64,000 nt of DNA from Enterobacter cloacae complex sp. ECNIH7 (GCF_002208095.1 NZ_CP017990.1:434001-498000); one strand, 5' to 3'; numbered from the stretch's first letter, positions 1 through 7,774 are shown. Numbers and translations: made by a program. The notes: a model not told the origin generated them from the sequence alone.

Positions 1-70
1 GAAGCAGTTGGGTGAACGACCGGGAGAGCGGCAGCACATAGCCGCCCTGCAATATTACGGGTGATGACAT
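1..70 (-). CDS. Partial ORF at left window edge, unknown function
   Basis: An ATG at 70-68 (minus strand) opens a frame that stays open to the window edge; its first residues read MSSPVILQGGYVLPLSRSF. A good Shine-Dalgarno sequence (AGGA, 8 bases upstream) supports the start. It lies 46 bases downstream of the next ORF on the same strand, so it is probably the third gene of a small operon running off the window. I do not recognise the family. Only 23 residues are visible, so the call rests on start, ribosome binding site and context. Confidence 0.4.
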   Translation of the reverse strand, partial: MSSPVILQGGYVLPLSRSFTQLL

Positions 71-116
71 AGTGAATTTCCTGATTTTTGGTTAACAGAA
101 CACAGAAAAAGCGGGG

Positions 117-548
117 TTAGTCCTGGCTGAGCGTAGCAAGCTGCGTCATACGATGCTGCCAGTCGGCATAGCAGCGGTGCATAAAGAGTCTGCTGCTGTC
201 CGCTTCGATAAGGCAGATATCCGGACTTCTGAGCACAGCAGCAAGAAAACCTGCGTTATTGGTGCTGCCCTGACCAAACAGTGGGCGAAATACACGGGAT
301 GGAAAGCTGTCTGGCTGCTGTTCCAGAATGGCGTGAATCGCATCAAGCGCTATCCATTCACGGGAGAACAGGCCCCCTTCGCCATTGGCGGTTAAGCGCA
401 GGGCAAGACTCCCGGTTTCACCCTCTTTACCCAGCTCATACGTCAGCAGTCCTTTACTGTGGGGGCTGATTTTCTCGGCTTCACCCCTGTAGAACACGGT
501 ATAGCTTTCGGTGACGGCGGCTTCGGTAGCGTTTTTTTTCTTACTCAT
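117..548 (-). CDS. Hypothetical protein of the integrated element
   Basis: Encodes 143 residues from the ATG at 548 (MSKKKNATE...). An upstream in-frame start at 563 would add five arginine-rich residues and lies inside the preceding gene. The protein begins with a basic, hydrophilic stretch, then a mixed alpha/beta pattern with no signal peptide, membrane segment or recognisable catalytic motif. Its start overlaps the end of the preceding gene by 8 bases, which suggests translational coupling, so the two products may act together. I do not recognise the family. Codon use looks like a normal enterobacterial gene, so it is probably real. Confidence 0.6.
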   Translation of the reverse strand: MSKKKNATEAAVTESYTVFYRGEAEKISPHSKGLLTYELGKEGETGSLALRLTANGEGGLFSREWIALDAIHAILEQQPDSFPSRVFRPLFGQGSTNNAGFLAAVLRSPDICLIEADSSRLFMHRCYADWQHRMTQLATLSQD

Positions 549-894
549 GGTTCTGCGCCTCAATCAGGTTCCGGAGTTGAGTGATAACGGTCGTGTCCGG
601 GAACACCAGATAGATACCCTGTCCGTTATCGCAGACGATACCGAGCAGGAGATACCAGCCATCATCAAGCGCGGTGACGTATTCCGGGTTAGCCAGTGCG
701 ACTGCCAGCAGCGGGTCTTCGGGGAGGGTGTCATCGTGGTTGAGATGCCAGAGCAGGGTTCCCGTTTCGTTCCAGAAGGCGGTAAACAGGTTGATATCAT
801 CGACAGGTCCAAGGATTTCATTTCTGAGGGCTTCCAGCGCGGAGGTGGGCAGGTTGAGAAGGGGAAGACTGGTGGGGGTAGTGAGTTTAAACAT
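541..894 (-). CDS. Hypothetical protein, first gene of a coupled pair
   Basis: Encodes 117 residues (MFKLTTPTSLPLLNLP...). I chose the ATG at 894 because GGAG sits 6 bases upstream of it; an alternative ATG at 906 has no good ribosome binding site. The protein is acidic and soluble in appearance, with several tryptophans and no signal peptide or membrane segment. No family is recognised. It overlaps the following gene by 8 bases and probably leads an operon of at least three genes that continues beyond the left edge. As part of the element it is accessory rather than core. Confidence 0.6.
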   Translation of the reverse strand: MFKLTTPTSLPLLNLPTSALEALRNEILGPVDDINLFTAFWNETGTLLWHLNHDDTLPEDPLLAVALANPEYVTALDDGWYLLLGIVCDNGQGIYLVFPDTTVITQLRNLIEAQNHE

Positions 895-1341
895 GGCTTT
901 CTCCATATATTACTGATATTCCATGAAATAATATATTTTCCATGCTGCTGCCATTACGGAGATTGATTCGCCGGATGACTTTTACCGGGGGCTGGTAAAA
1001 AAGATGAATATTCTGGAGGCCTTATTTTCGGAAAACGAACACGATCCGTTTTGGCAAGGTTCTTCAGGGCGAAAAAGATCTCACAATGGTTTCCCCCCCG
1101 AACTTCAGGTAATTTATACGGAAAATAAATTAACTATCTGATTTTAATGGATAAGTTGTTTGTGGCATTAATTATCATTTAATTTTTTTGTTCTGCTGTT
1201 TGAGGGTTTTTGTAGTTGCTCTCGGTATATTATGCTGTGGTGGCAATTTGCTGTAGCAATTAATCATGGATAGTATTGGAACATCGCTGGCCAGCGTCTC
1301 TTGTAATTTGTTTCTTATTATTTTGAAGAGATGAACGCGAT
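895..1341. other. Non-coding stretch between divergent element genes
   Basis: This AT-rich stretch separates the minus-strand hypothetical operon from the plus-strand integrase, so promoters for both should lie here. It also contains an open frame without a convincing start at 932-1141 (listed separately) and an imperfect inverted repeat near 1235-1255. I see no RNA gene. Confidence 0.5.
932..1141 (+). pseudogene. Possible gene remnant, 69-codon open frame without a start
   Basis: After a TAA at 929-931 the plus-strand frame is open for 69 codons to a TGA at 1139-1141. The translation looks protein-like (for example EIDSPDDFYRGLV and NEHDPFWQGSSGR). The only ATG is at 1004, without a clear ribosome binding site, and would give 45 residues. 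It could be the 3' remnant of a gene disrupted by element rearrangement, or a small ORF. No family is recognised. Confidence 0.25.
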
Positions 1342-2520
1342 ATGAAGTTATATCCCTCCACAAAAAAGGCTAATCAGCCATTAACTAAATCCGTGATTGC
1401 GGAAAGCTGTGCCCGTGCATTGCATGAGGGCCGGACAGTCGAAGCCAGTGATAGTAAACTGACGGGGCTAAAGATAATTGCCTCTCCTGCTAGCCCTGAT
1501 GGAGCCACTTTTATCGTTCGCAAAAGTATCTGTGGCGAAAATATCTACAAGCGTATTGGACGATATCCTGAATTGTCTGTTGCAGAGGCTCGTGAAATTG
1601 CGTCTGAAATTATCACCGGCCTGAAAGAGAGCGCTAAAAAGCACGGTAAAGATTACCGTAAGATTAAAAAAATGGACTTTAATGGCCTGCTGAAAACATA
1701 CGTTGAAGAGGTTCTGAACAAAGGTATTAAGCGTTCAGCAAGGACAGACCTGTCTAAAATTCACAAGTATCTACTCCCTCGTCTTGGCGATAAAAAAATC
1801 GCCGATATGACGGAGGCGGACATTGTGGCCTATCTGCATGATCTCGATCTCAAGCCTGCCACCCGCAACCGCCATCTGGCACTCATTAAAGCGGTGTTTA
1901 CCTGGGCTATCCGCATGGGATATATCAGCCGCTCTCCGGCGCTTTATATCAAAGCGCTGCCTGAAGTGACGTCAGATAGACGCGCCATGGATGACTCCCA
2001 GCTTCAGTGCTGGATGGATGTCTGTGAGCGCTGGCGTAATGGTAATCCCGATCATGAAGCTCTTGCTCTGCTCATGTTCCTTGCCCTGACGGGACTGCGT
2101 CTGGGGGAAACCCGTCATCTTCGCCTTGAGGATGTGGACTGGAGCCGAAAGGTTATCACCCTTCGCCACACCAAAAACGGCAAACTCCGCCGTGTACCGG
2201 TATGTGATAAGGCTTTCGTTCTTCTGACAGAACAGCGTCAGCATCTGGGTGATGAAGGCTGGGTATTTCCGGGCAAGGGGACCGATAATCCGGTTTCTGA
2301 GCCGCGTCGCCTGCAAAAACGGCTTTGTGAGGCTGCGGGTATTCCACCGTTCACCATCCATGAGATGCGACATACCTTTGCGACAAAGCTCATTGAGAGC
2401 GGGGCCGACATTCACACCGTCAAAGACTTACTGGGCCACAGCACTATCAAAGTAACGGAGCTTTACTTGCACGCTTCCCCGGCGCGTTACCACGAAGTCG
2501 TTAACCGGGCGATGGGGTAA
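1342..2520 (+). CDS. Tyrosine recombinase (integrase) of the element, first copy
   Basis: A 392-residue site-specific recombinase expected to integrate or excise the element. An N-terminal arm-binding region is visible (RIGRYPELSVAEAREIA, about 71-87), followed by a SAM-like core-binding domain (about 112-200) and the catalytic domain. The catalytic set is complete: R253 in TGLR, K278 in TKNGK, H340 and R343 in HEMR, H366 in LLGH and Y375. It is on the plus strand and reads toward the DUF927 gene 72 bases downstream, unlike the second integrase, which is convergent. Its N-terminus is diverged from the usual start of P4-like integrases. It may belong to a separate element nested beside the tRNA-proximal one. 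Confidence 0.88.
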   Translation: MKLYPSTKKANQPLTKSVIAESCARALHEGRTVEASDSKLTGLKIIASPASPDGATFIVRKSICGENIYKRIGRYPELSVAEAREIASEIITGLKESAKKHGKDYRKIKKMDFNGLLKTYVEEVLNKGIKRSARTDLSKIHKYLLPRLGDKKIADMTEADIVAYLHDLDLKPATRNRHLALIKAVFTWAIRMGYISRSPALYIKALPEVTSDRRAMDDSQLQCWMDVCERWRNGNPDHEALALLMFLALTGLRLGETRHLRLEDVDWSRKVITLRHTKNGKLRRVPVCDKAFVLLTEQRQHLGDEGWVFPGKGTDNPVSEPRRLQKRLCEAAGIPPFTIHEMRHTFATKLIESGADIHTVKDLLGHSTIKVTELYLHASPARYHEVVNRAMG

Positions 2521-2592
2521 CAACCTTCACTCAACGGTATGGTTTTTAACTATGGTTCTGATGCACCCGTTTTCTGACGGTGGCGTAATTTG

Positions 2593-4518
2593 ATGGTAAT
2601 ACACATGAATAAAAAAGTGACAACTAATGTTCCTAAGGTTTCCGGGATTAAGCGTATTCGCGTTTTTGCTGACCGCGATAAAAATTTCACCAAAATGTCG
2701 GAGGCAATTATCAGGCGTGCTGAAAAGACTGAAGTCGGTGAAGATGATATCGCTTCACTCGGTATTAGTGATGGGCTGCCACGGCATTATGTGAATACGG
2801 CTGATGGCCTTTTCTACATCGGTGGACAGAAACCTGTGCTGGTTTGCGGTACGCCAGTTGTGCCTGTCGCCCTGTTTTGCGGGAAAGATAAGGAGTCCAG
2901 TCTTGGGATTCGCCTGATGACCGGTAACGGGCTGGGTAAGTATGTTAAGGCCCTGGTGCGCTTTGAGGATATTGTTCAGAGCGGTGCTCAGGTAGTAGGC
3001 AAACTGGCAGATCGTGGATTTTGTGTTGGCTCCTCTCCACAGCAGTTTGCCCTTTTTGACCGTTTTCTTCAGCGCTGCCGGAGTTTACCGCTGCCTGTCT
3101 ATCTGATGGCAGATGCGATGGGATTCGTTTCGGAGGATATGGCCTTTTTACATGGTCATGAGCCCGTTGTGACCTCTCTGACCGGGTTTGATTATCTGCT
3201 GCCGGGATTCCGCGTGCGTCCCGGACTGCACAAAGGTGGGGCTCTGGAGGAGTGGATTAACCTCATCCGGGAAAATGTCCATGGCTGGGCGCAGACCTTT
3301 GCGCTGAGTGCGTCCTTTGCTTCGATGCTTCTGGTTCCTGCCGGTATGGATGTGGGCATGTTTCATTTTCACGGCGTATCCACCACCGGTAAAACGCTTC
3401 TCCTGATGCTGGCTGCATCGGTCCATGGTGATGGCAGCGAGCCGGGCAGTGGGGGGAATGTAAATATTATTCGCTGGAATACCACGCCTAACGCGATGGA
3501 GCGCCTTCTCGCTGACTATTCCGGTCTGGTCGCCTGCGTCGATGAACTGGGTGCGAGTAATCATAAGCAACTTTCCTCACTGCTTTACAACATTACGTCA
3601 GGTACGGCAAAAGAGCGCCTGAACCGTGGCCTGACGGCAGATGAGCCGTTTAAATGGCGCATGTTTATTCTCTCCACCGGTGAGATGTCAATCTCCGAAA
3701 AGCTGGCTGAACAGAAAGCCGTGTTACAGGGAGGGCAGGAGCACAGGGCCATCAGTATGGAACTGTTGCCTGAGGATGCTCAAAAACCGGATGAACCGGT
3801 ATCAGAAACACGTGCCCGTGCAGATGCACTGAAGACGGGGCTGGCAGAGGCTTATGGTCATGCCGGGCCTGCATTTATCGGCAAACTGTTATCCGGGAAA
3901 AATACGGCTGGCGGTCTTCGCACCTACGCAGAGTTTTCATCCTGGCTCCAGGAACAGACAGATGATTGCTGTAACGCACTGGAAGAGGCCCTGAGGGATG
4001 AGGGGCGTGATATTACCCGCGTTCAGCGGCGCGGACTGAAAAGATTTGCGCTGGTATGGCTGGCAGGAGAGAAGGCGCTGAAATATGGCCTTTTACCTTT
4101 CGAAAGCGATGCGGTGGCTAAATCCGTTATATCCGCTGCACGACGCTGGCTGGATGATAACCAGAATCAGTATAACCCGGTGCGTAACATGCTGGAGGAG
4201 CTTCAGCTGACGCTGGTGACAAAAAGCAGCAGGCACTTTATCACCCTGCGTGACGAACATGCCCGATGCCCGGGAGATATGTGGGGATTCGTCCATTACA
4301 AAACCGGCGACTTCCTGATTTATGAATCGGTGTTTGAAAAGCTCTGTTCTGAAAAGGGACTTAAGACCGTTGATGTGGCCAGACCGTTAGAGCGTTCCGG
4401 TTATCTGCTTGGCGAAAGTGCCGGACACTATAAAAAAAGAGCGCTGAAGACGATGGCGCAGTCTTACTACCAGGTCAAAAAAGCGTTTCTGAAATGCAAT
4501 GTGATGACCGAATTTTAA
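2593..4518 (+). CDS. DUF927-type P-loop ATPase, primase/helicase-like
   Basis: A protein of 641 residues. A Walker A motif is clear at about 261-268 (GVSTTGKT) and a Walker B-like motif at about 313-320 (VACVDELG), the arrangement of the DUF927 family found in mobile elements next to primase or helicase functions. An N-terminal region of about 200 residues precedes the ATPase. The start is uncertain: a TTG at 2590, ATG at 2593 and ATG at 2605 are all in frame; 2593 follows a GGTGG stretch. It sits between an integrase and a small arm-domain-like protein, all on the plus strand, which suggests a role in replicating or maintaining the excised element (inference from family and context). Confidence 0.75.
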   Translation: MVIHMNKKVTTNVPKVSGIKRIRVFADRDKNFTKMSEAIIRRAEKTEVGEDDIASLGISDGLPRHYVNTADGLFYIGGQKPVLVCGTPVVPVALFCGKDKESSLGIRLMTGNGLGKYVKALVRFEDIVQSGAQVVGKLADRGFCVGSSPQQFALFDRFLQRCRSLPLPVYLMADAMGFVSEDMAFLHGHEPVVTSLTGFDYLLPGFRVRPGLHKGGALEEWINLIRENVHGWAQTFALSASFASMLLVPAGMDVGMFHFHGVSTTGKTLLLMLAASVHGDGSEPGSGGNVNIIRWNTTPNAMERLLADYSGLVACVDELGASNHKQLSSLLYNITSGTAKERLNRGLTADEPFKWRMFILSTGEMSISEKLAEQKAVLQGGQEHRAISMELLPEDAQKPDEPVSETRARADALKTGLAEAYGHAGPAFIGKLLSGKNTAGGLRTYAEFSSWLQEQTDDCCNALEEALRDEGRDITRVQRRGLKRFALVWLAGEKALKYGLLPFESDAVAKSVISAARRWLDDNQNQYNPVRNMLEELQLTLVTKSSRHFITLRDEHARCPGDMWGFVHYKTGDFLIYESVFEKLCSEKGLKTVDVARPLERSGYLLGESAGHYKKRALKTMAQSYYQVKKAFLKCNVMTEF

Positions 4519-4567
4519 CCCTGAATAAAACCATTTTGACTGAATAACAACGAATAGAAGGTGATGT

Positions 4568-4924
4568 ATGATTTTTGAATCAGACCAGTACTATGACGGT
4601 TTTCCTCACGCTATCAGCAGCGAAAATGAAGAAAAAACCTCATTCAATGATTACGCTCTGGTTAACACACTGGCGGAGTGCCTGTATCACGACATTTCTC
4701 GTGAAATCTTCGATGGCAGTGAGCCGGCGCTCCGGGCCGTCATTGCCAACGGTAAGATTAAATTCCTGGCTCGTTATACGCTTCAAGGGGCCTGCTATTA
4801 TGAACCCCTCGGCACATTTCCACGTATGCCCGTTAACGTCGCGCGTGAACGAGCACGTGAACTCTATAACAGATTTGATGATCACCGGGTGCCGGATGAA
4901 GAATATGGGGCCATCCCGTTCTGA
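4568..4924 (+). CDS. Small protein resembling a stand-alone integrase arm-binding domain
   Basis: A 118-residue protein from an ATG preceded by AAGG at 6 bases. Residues 63-100 contain KIKFLARY and then LGTFPRMPVNVARERARELY, closely matching the pattern of the N-terminal DUF4102 arm-binding domain of tyrosine integrases. Compare KKFLLRY followed by IGHWPEVDVNLARQIA in the neighbouring integrase. There is no core-binding or catalytic domain, and the first 50 residues and the acidic C-terminus are distinct, so it does not read as a simple truncation. It lies 49 bases after the DUF927 gene and converges with the second integrase. By inference it could bind arm sites as a directionality factor or competitor. 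It could also be a decayed integrase fragment, but it has an intact start and codon use. Confidence 0.6.
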   Translation: MIFESDQYYDGFPHAISSENEEKTSFNDYALVNTLAECLYHDISREIFDGSEPALRAVIANGKIKFLARYTLQGACYYEPLGTFPRMPVNVARERARELYNRFDDHRVPDEEYGAIPF

Positions 4925-4940
4925 CTGATGGCTGAACAGT

Positions 4941-4971
4941 AAAAAAAAGCAGGGGCATTTGCCTCTGCTTT
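4941..4971 (-). terminator. Intrinsic terminator after the second integrase, probably bidirectional
   Basis: An 11-bp stem (4946-4956 with 4961-4971, one G-T pair) and a four-base loop lie directly after the integrase stop codon at 4976. On the minus strand the stem is followed by eight T residues. A weaker TTTTC follows on the plus strand, so it may also end the cassette transcribed from the left. Confidence 0.8.
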
Positions 4972-4975
4972 TCAT

Positions 4976-6163
4976 TTATCGCAAGGACGGTAGCTGAGCC
5001 GTTATCCTTTCCGCCAGTAGCTGGCTGGTGTTTTGTAAACGCTGAGGATGAAGATGCGCATACCGTTGTGATGACTGACTGCTGCGATGCCCCAGTTGAG
5101 CCTGAACGTCATACAGTGTTCCGCCGTAGGACACGATGAGGGCGGCAACCGAATGGCGGCAGGTATGAATACACACTTCCTTGTCGAAAATTCCCGCCCG
5201 ACGAACGATACGCTGAAAGGCCTTAACCGGGTTACTCAGCGGCATCCCCGGTTTTTTGCCTATAAACAACCACGGATTTCCCCGCTGCGTTGGCAGCGTT
5301 CTGATTACGTCCATCGCCAGTGAGTTAAGGTGAACAATCCGTCCATAGCCATTCTTGGTTTCAGGGAGCCACAGGGTGCGTTTAACCGGGTCAACATGCT
5401 CCCACTTTGCCAGACGCAGCTCATCGCGGCGAAGGCCGGTCAATAACAGCAGTTTGACATAGCGGGCAGCTACAGGGCTGGTATCGTTATCGGCGGAGAG
5501 AAAAATACGACGAATTTCGTCCTCGGTAAAATAACGCTGTCGGGCGTTGTTCTCCCTGAGTAGCTGTACCACCCTTGCCGGATGGACAGAGGTCATGCTT
5601 TGCCTTCCGGCCCATGTAAAGACGGCTTTAATGAGTACGATGACACGGTTACAGGTAGCCGCTGACAGGGAAGTACTTAACGTCTGCTGAAGGCGCAGAA
5701 TGCTCGCTGGTGTGATATCGCTCAGCAGCCTCTGACCAATGGCGGGACGGATATGATCGCGGTAGCGCTGAACATCCTTTCCCCAACTGCGTTTAGCGGA
5801 TTTAGCCCATGGCAGATAATGCTGATTAAAGAGTTCATCGAACGTCAGCTCCCTTCTCTTGTTTTCACGCTCCTGCTTAGGGTCAGTGCCGGTGGCAAGG
5901 GAACGTTTGTGTTCTATGGCAATCTGACGAGCAAGATTGACGTCCACTTCAGGCCAGTGACCAATGGCGATGGCGCGTTTTCGTCCATGATAAAGGTAGC
6001 GTAGCAAAAACTTTTTACGACCTTCTCTTCTGCTGACCAGACACTTGAGGCCGGAAATCTCAGTGTCGCTGTATTCGGCATCGGTACTGCGTGCATCGGA
6101 TGTGTTAGGGGGCAGGGATTTAATGAGCTGATTAGTAAAACGGAAGCGTTTGGGGGTGGACAT
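4976..6163 (-). CDS. P4-like tyrosine integrase, tRNA-proximal copy
   Basis: A 395-residue recombinase with an N-terminal DUF4102 arm-binding domain (about 1-95, with KKFLLRY and IGHWPEVDVNLARQIA), a core-binding domain (about 108-200) and a catalytic domain. The catalytic residues are R245 (TGLR), K270 (TKNG), H333 and R336 (HTCR), H359 (LGHR) and Y368. AGGAGG lies 6 bases before the ATG at 6163. It is on the same strand as tRNA-Phe and lies downstream of it, the usual arrangement for integrases that use a tRNA 3' end as attB, so this is the best candidate for the enzyme that inserted the element. A 195-codon ORF and non-coding DNA separate it from the tRNA. Confidence 0.9.
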   Translation of the reverse strand: MSTPKRFRFTNQLIKSLPPNTSDARSTDAEYSDTEISGLKCLVSRREGRKKFLLRYLYHGRKRAIAIGHWPEVDVNLARQIAIEHKRSLATGTDPKQERENKRRELTFDELFNQHYLPWAKSAKRSWGKDVQRYRDHIRPAIGQRLLSDITPASILRLQQTLSTSLSAATCNRVIVLIKAVFTWAGRQSMTSVHPARVVQLLRENNARQRYFTEDEIRRIFLSADNDTSPVAARYVKLLLLTGLRRDELRLAKWEHVDPVKRTLWLPETKNGYGRIVHLNSLAMDVIRTLPTQRGNPWLFIGKKPGMPLSNPVKAFQRIVRRAGIFDKEVCIHTCRHSVAALIVSYGGTLYDVQAQLGHRSSQSSQRYAHLHPQRLQNTSQLLAERITAQLPSLR

Positions 6164-6508
6164 ATAACCTCCTGTGACTGGTGTAAAGAACGTCAGGGTT
6201 GCCCCATCCCCGGCACGGCGCTGTTAATGGCTGAGTTGATTTTCTGGTGTGGCTAAGGGAATGCTGGTGCCACATGGGATGAATGAAGACGAGAAATACA
6301 GCAAAAACAGGCGTTACGGTCTGCTTCTGGTCTTAAGGGGAAGATTGCCGTTGGGGAAGAGTTCACAGAAATAATATGTGTTTCAGTCGGGTATAATTAC
6401 ATGTGATAAGGGCAAAGAGCGTGCTTTGCTAAAATTTGACATGTTGAAGTCCACTCTTTTTAACGATGTCGTTATGGACGACATGGCGAGTCTTGCTTAG
6501 ATAATTAA
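6164..6508. other. Non-coding stretch upstream of the second integrase
   Basis: This holds the integrase ribosome binding site and presumably its promoter. A perfect 7-bp inverted repeat with a 5-base spacer lies at 6466-6484. I see no ORF or RNA gene in it. Confidence 0.5.
6466..6484. repeat. Perfect 7-bp inverted repeat
   Basis: ATGTCGT at 6466-6472 is repeated in inverse at 6478-6484 with TATGG between. It sits between the zinc-ribbon ORF and the integrase. The size fits an operator for a dimeric repressor or recombination factor, but it has no poly-T run, so it is unlikely to be a terminator. Confidence 0.4.
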
Positions 6509-7096
6509 TCAAAATACTGTGACTTTGGACCCACGTTTACCACATTTCGAGCACTTGAGCCGAGTTTTAAGGTCTTCTAGAGTTACTCCCATTGCAACAT
6601 ACTGCTTAAGGTCGTTCAAAGTAAGGATTGTGGGGAGACGACAAAAAAATCCAGAGGCGCAACATACCAGCATCTCCGAGCCGTTTTTTAACCAGTCCTC
6701 AAGATTATCGTGCGATCTCGTTAGTCGTTCGATATCCGCTCTCCACTGCTGGATTTCATTACCGTTCCAGTCGATATTTAGCTCGATTTGTTTGGCAACG
6801 AACCGGTGTTTACCTCTGTTAACTGTGGGTTCATAGTCCTTACGTTGATCTTTGATGAGATCAGCCTCATAGAGGAAATCATCGTTTTTGTTGTCGGTAT
6901 AATCAAAAATTACCTTAATTAAATCAATATCAACGTTTTGTTTTTTGATGAATAAACCCTGTGTTCCGCTTCCGTTCAAGTCCCGGCTAAAGTTAATGTT
7001 GAGATGGCGGCGGAGTGAGAAGAAATAGCTGTGGCCGTGCATAGCCAATGCAAGTCTGGCTATGTCATTGCAGTTGTAGGGTGTGTGTGTATCCAT
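6509..7096 (-). CDS. Hypothetical protein with a C-terminal zinc-ribbon-like motif
   Basis: A 195-residue protein from an ATG with AAGG 8 bases upstream. The C-terminus carries CSKCGKRG (about 182-189), a half zinc ribbon, preceded by a short segment (TLNDLKQYVAMGVTLEDLKTRL) that looks helical. The middle is charged and hydrophilic, without signal peptide or membrane segment. Base composition is clearly more AT-rich than the flanking core genome, consistent with horizontal transfer. It lies between the integrase and the tRNA attachment site, where elements often carry accessory or regulatory genes. I do not recognise the family. Confidence 0.6.
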   Translation of the reverse strand: MDTHTPYNCNDIARLALAMHGHSYFFSLRRHLNINFSRDLNGSGTQGLFIKKQNVDIDLIKVIFDYTDNKNDDFLYEADLIKDQRKDYEPTVNRGKHRFVAKQIELNIDWNGNEIQQWRADIERLTRSHDNLEDWLKNGSEMLVCCASGFFCRLPTILTLNDLKQYVAMGVTLEDLKTRLKCSKCGKRGSKVTVF

Positions 7097-7447
7097 GATG
7101 TTACCTTTAATTCATATTCGGTCGAGAGCGTCAGGAAACTATCCTAATATACCTTTTTTCTACACCAGTATTTGGATCAATTTTCATCCCTTTGGCCTGC
7201 TTCTTGTTGATTAACTCTCAGCGATGTTTGAAATAGGCCATCAGTGGTCAGAATCATTTTTTACTTCCACTTTTTGCTCAGATTTGACCCTAAGGTCTAA
7301 GTTCCAATACGTTTCGCTCAATTACTATCACCCCTGATAAATTATTCTATGATGACGTGGAGGGCGGGGGATTCAGGCAATGTTAAGAAATGAAAGGTTT
7401 AAATGCGAATATTACAGGTGGAGGAGGTGGTGGATACCCCCGACTGA

Positions 7448-7519
7448 CAAGGGGAGTTGATGGCGCTGAGTTCACCCCCTTGCCTGAAGAGGAGTCTCCC
7501 CGGTCTTCCCCCGGGGGGG
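7448..7519. repeat. G/C-rich inverted repeats near the attachment site
   Basis: CAAGGGG at 7448-7454 faces CCCCTTG at 7476-7482, and a C5G7 tract at 7508-7519 contains the perfect palindrome CCCCCGGGGG (7508-7517). They are unlike the AT-rich DNA on each side. Function is unknown; protein-binding sites or a replication or transfer origin are possible. Confidence 0.4.
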
Positions 7520-7613
7520 ATGGCAGGTAATCTGTTGTTAAATAAAGTAAATTATGAAATCCCCCATTTCCCCCGTATTCTCTGCTTCATTATGAATAAT
7601 CTTAGAGAAAGGA

Positions 7614-7641
7614 ACCGTAAAGGACCGTAGAAAGACCGTAG
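7614..7641. repeat. Three tandem ACCGTA(A/G) motifs, possible integrase arm sites
   Basis: ACCGTAA at 7614-7620, ACCGTAG at 7624-7630 and ACCGTAG at 7635-7641 are spaced 10 and 11 bases apart, about one helical turn. A fourth ACCGTAG is at 7758-7764, closer to the tRNA. Short direct repeats phased in this way near attP are typical arm-type sites for tyrosine integrases. Confidence 0.45.
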
Positions 7642-7774
7642 CTGTGAGGTGAGGGAAGGCACATCAGAGGGTGTTGAGGTGTCTAAAAGTAACGAACATC
7701 TGCGAAAATGGCGAGAAATCCAGCAAACAAATAACGTGTTGCAACGACCAGAAATCTACCGTAGCCAGAAAAGG

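Noticed and set aside
1175..1363. 62-codon minus-strand frame upstream of the first integrase
   Set aside because: AT-rich, basic, no ribosome binding site, and it overlaps the integrase start.
4575..4928. 117-codon plus-strand frame in a different phase at the same place as the arm-domain-like gene
   Set aside because: It has no ribosome binding site in that phase and its translation is not protein-like, whereas the 4568 frame has both a good start and family resemblance.
1..7600. Second copy of the tRNA-Phe 3' end as an attachment repeat
   Set aside because: I looked for the reverse-complement tRNA 3' sequence (starting TGGTGCCCGGACTCGG) and saw no match; it is probably outside the window.
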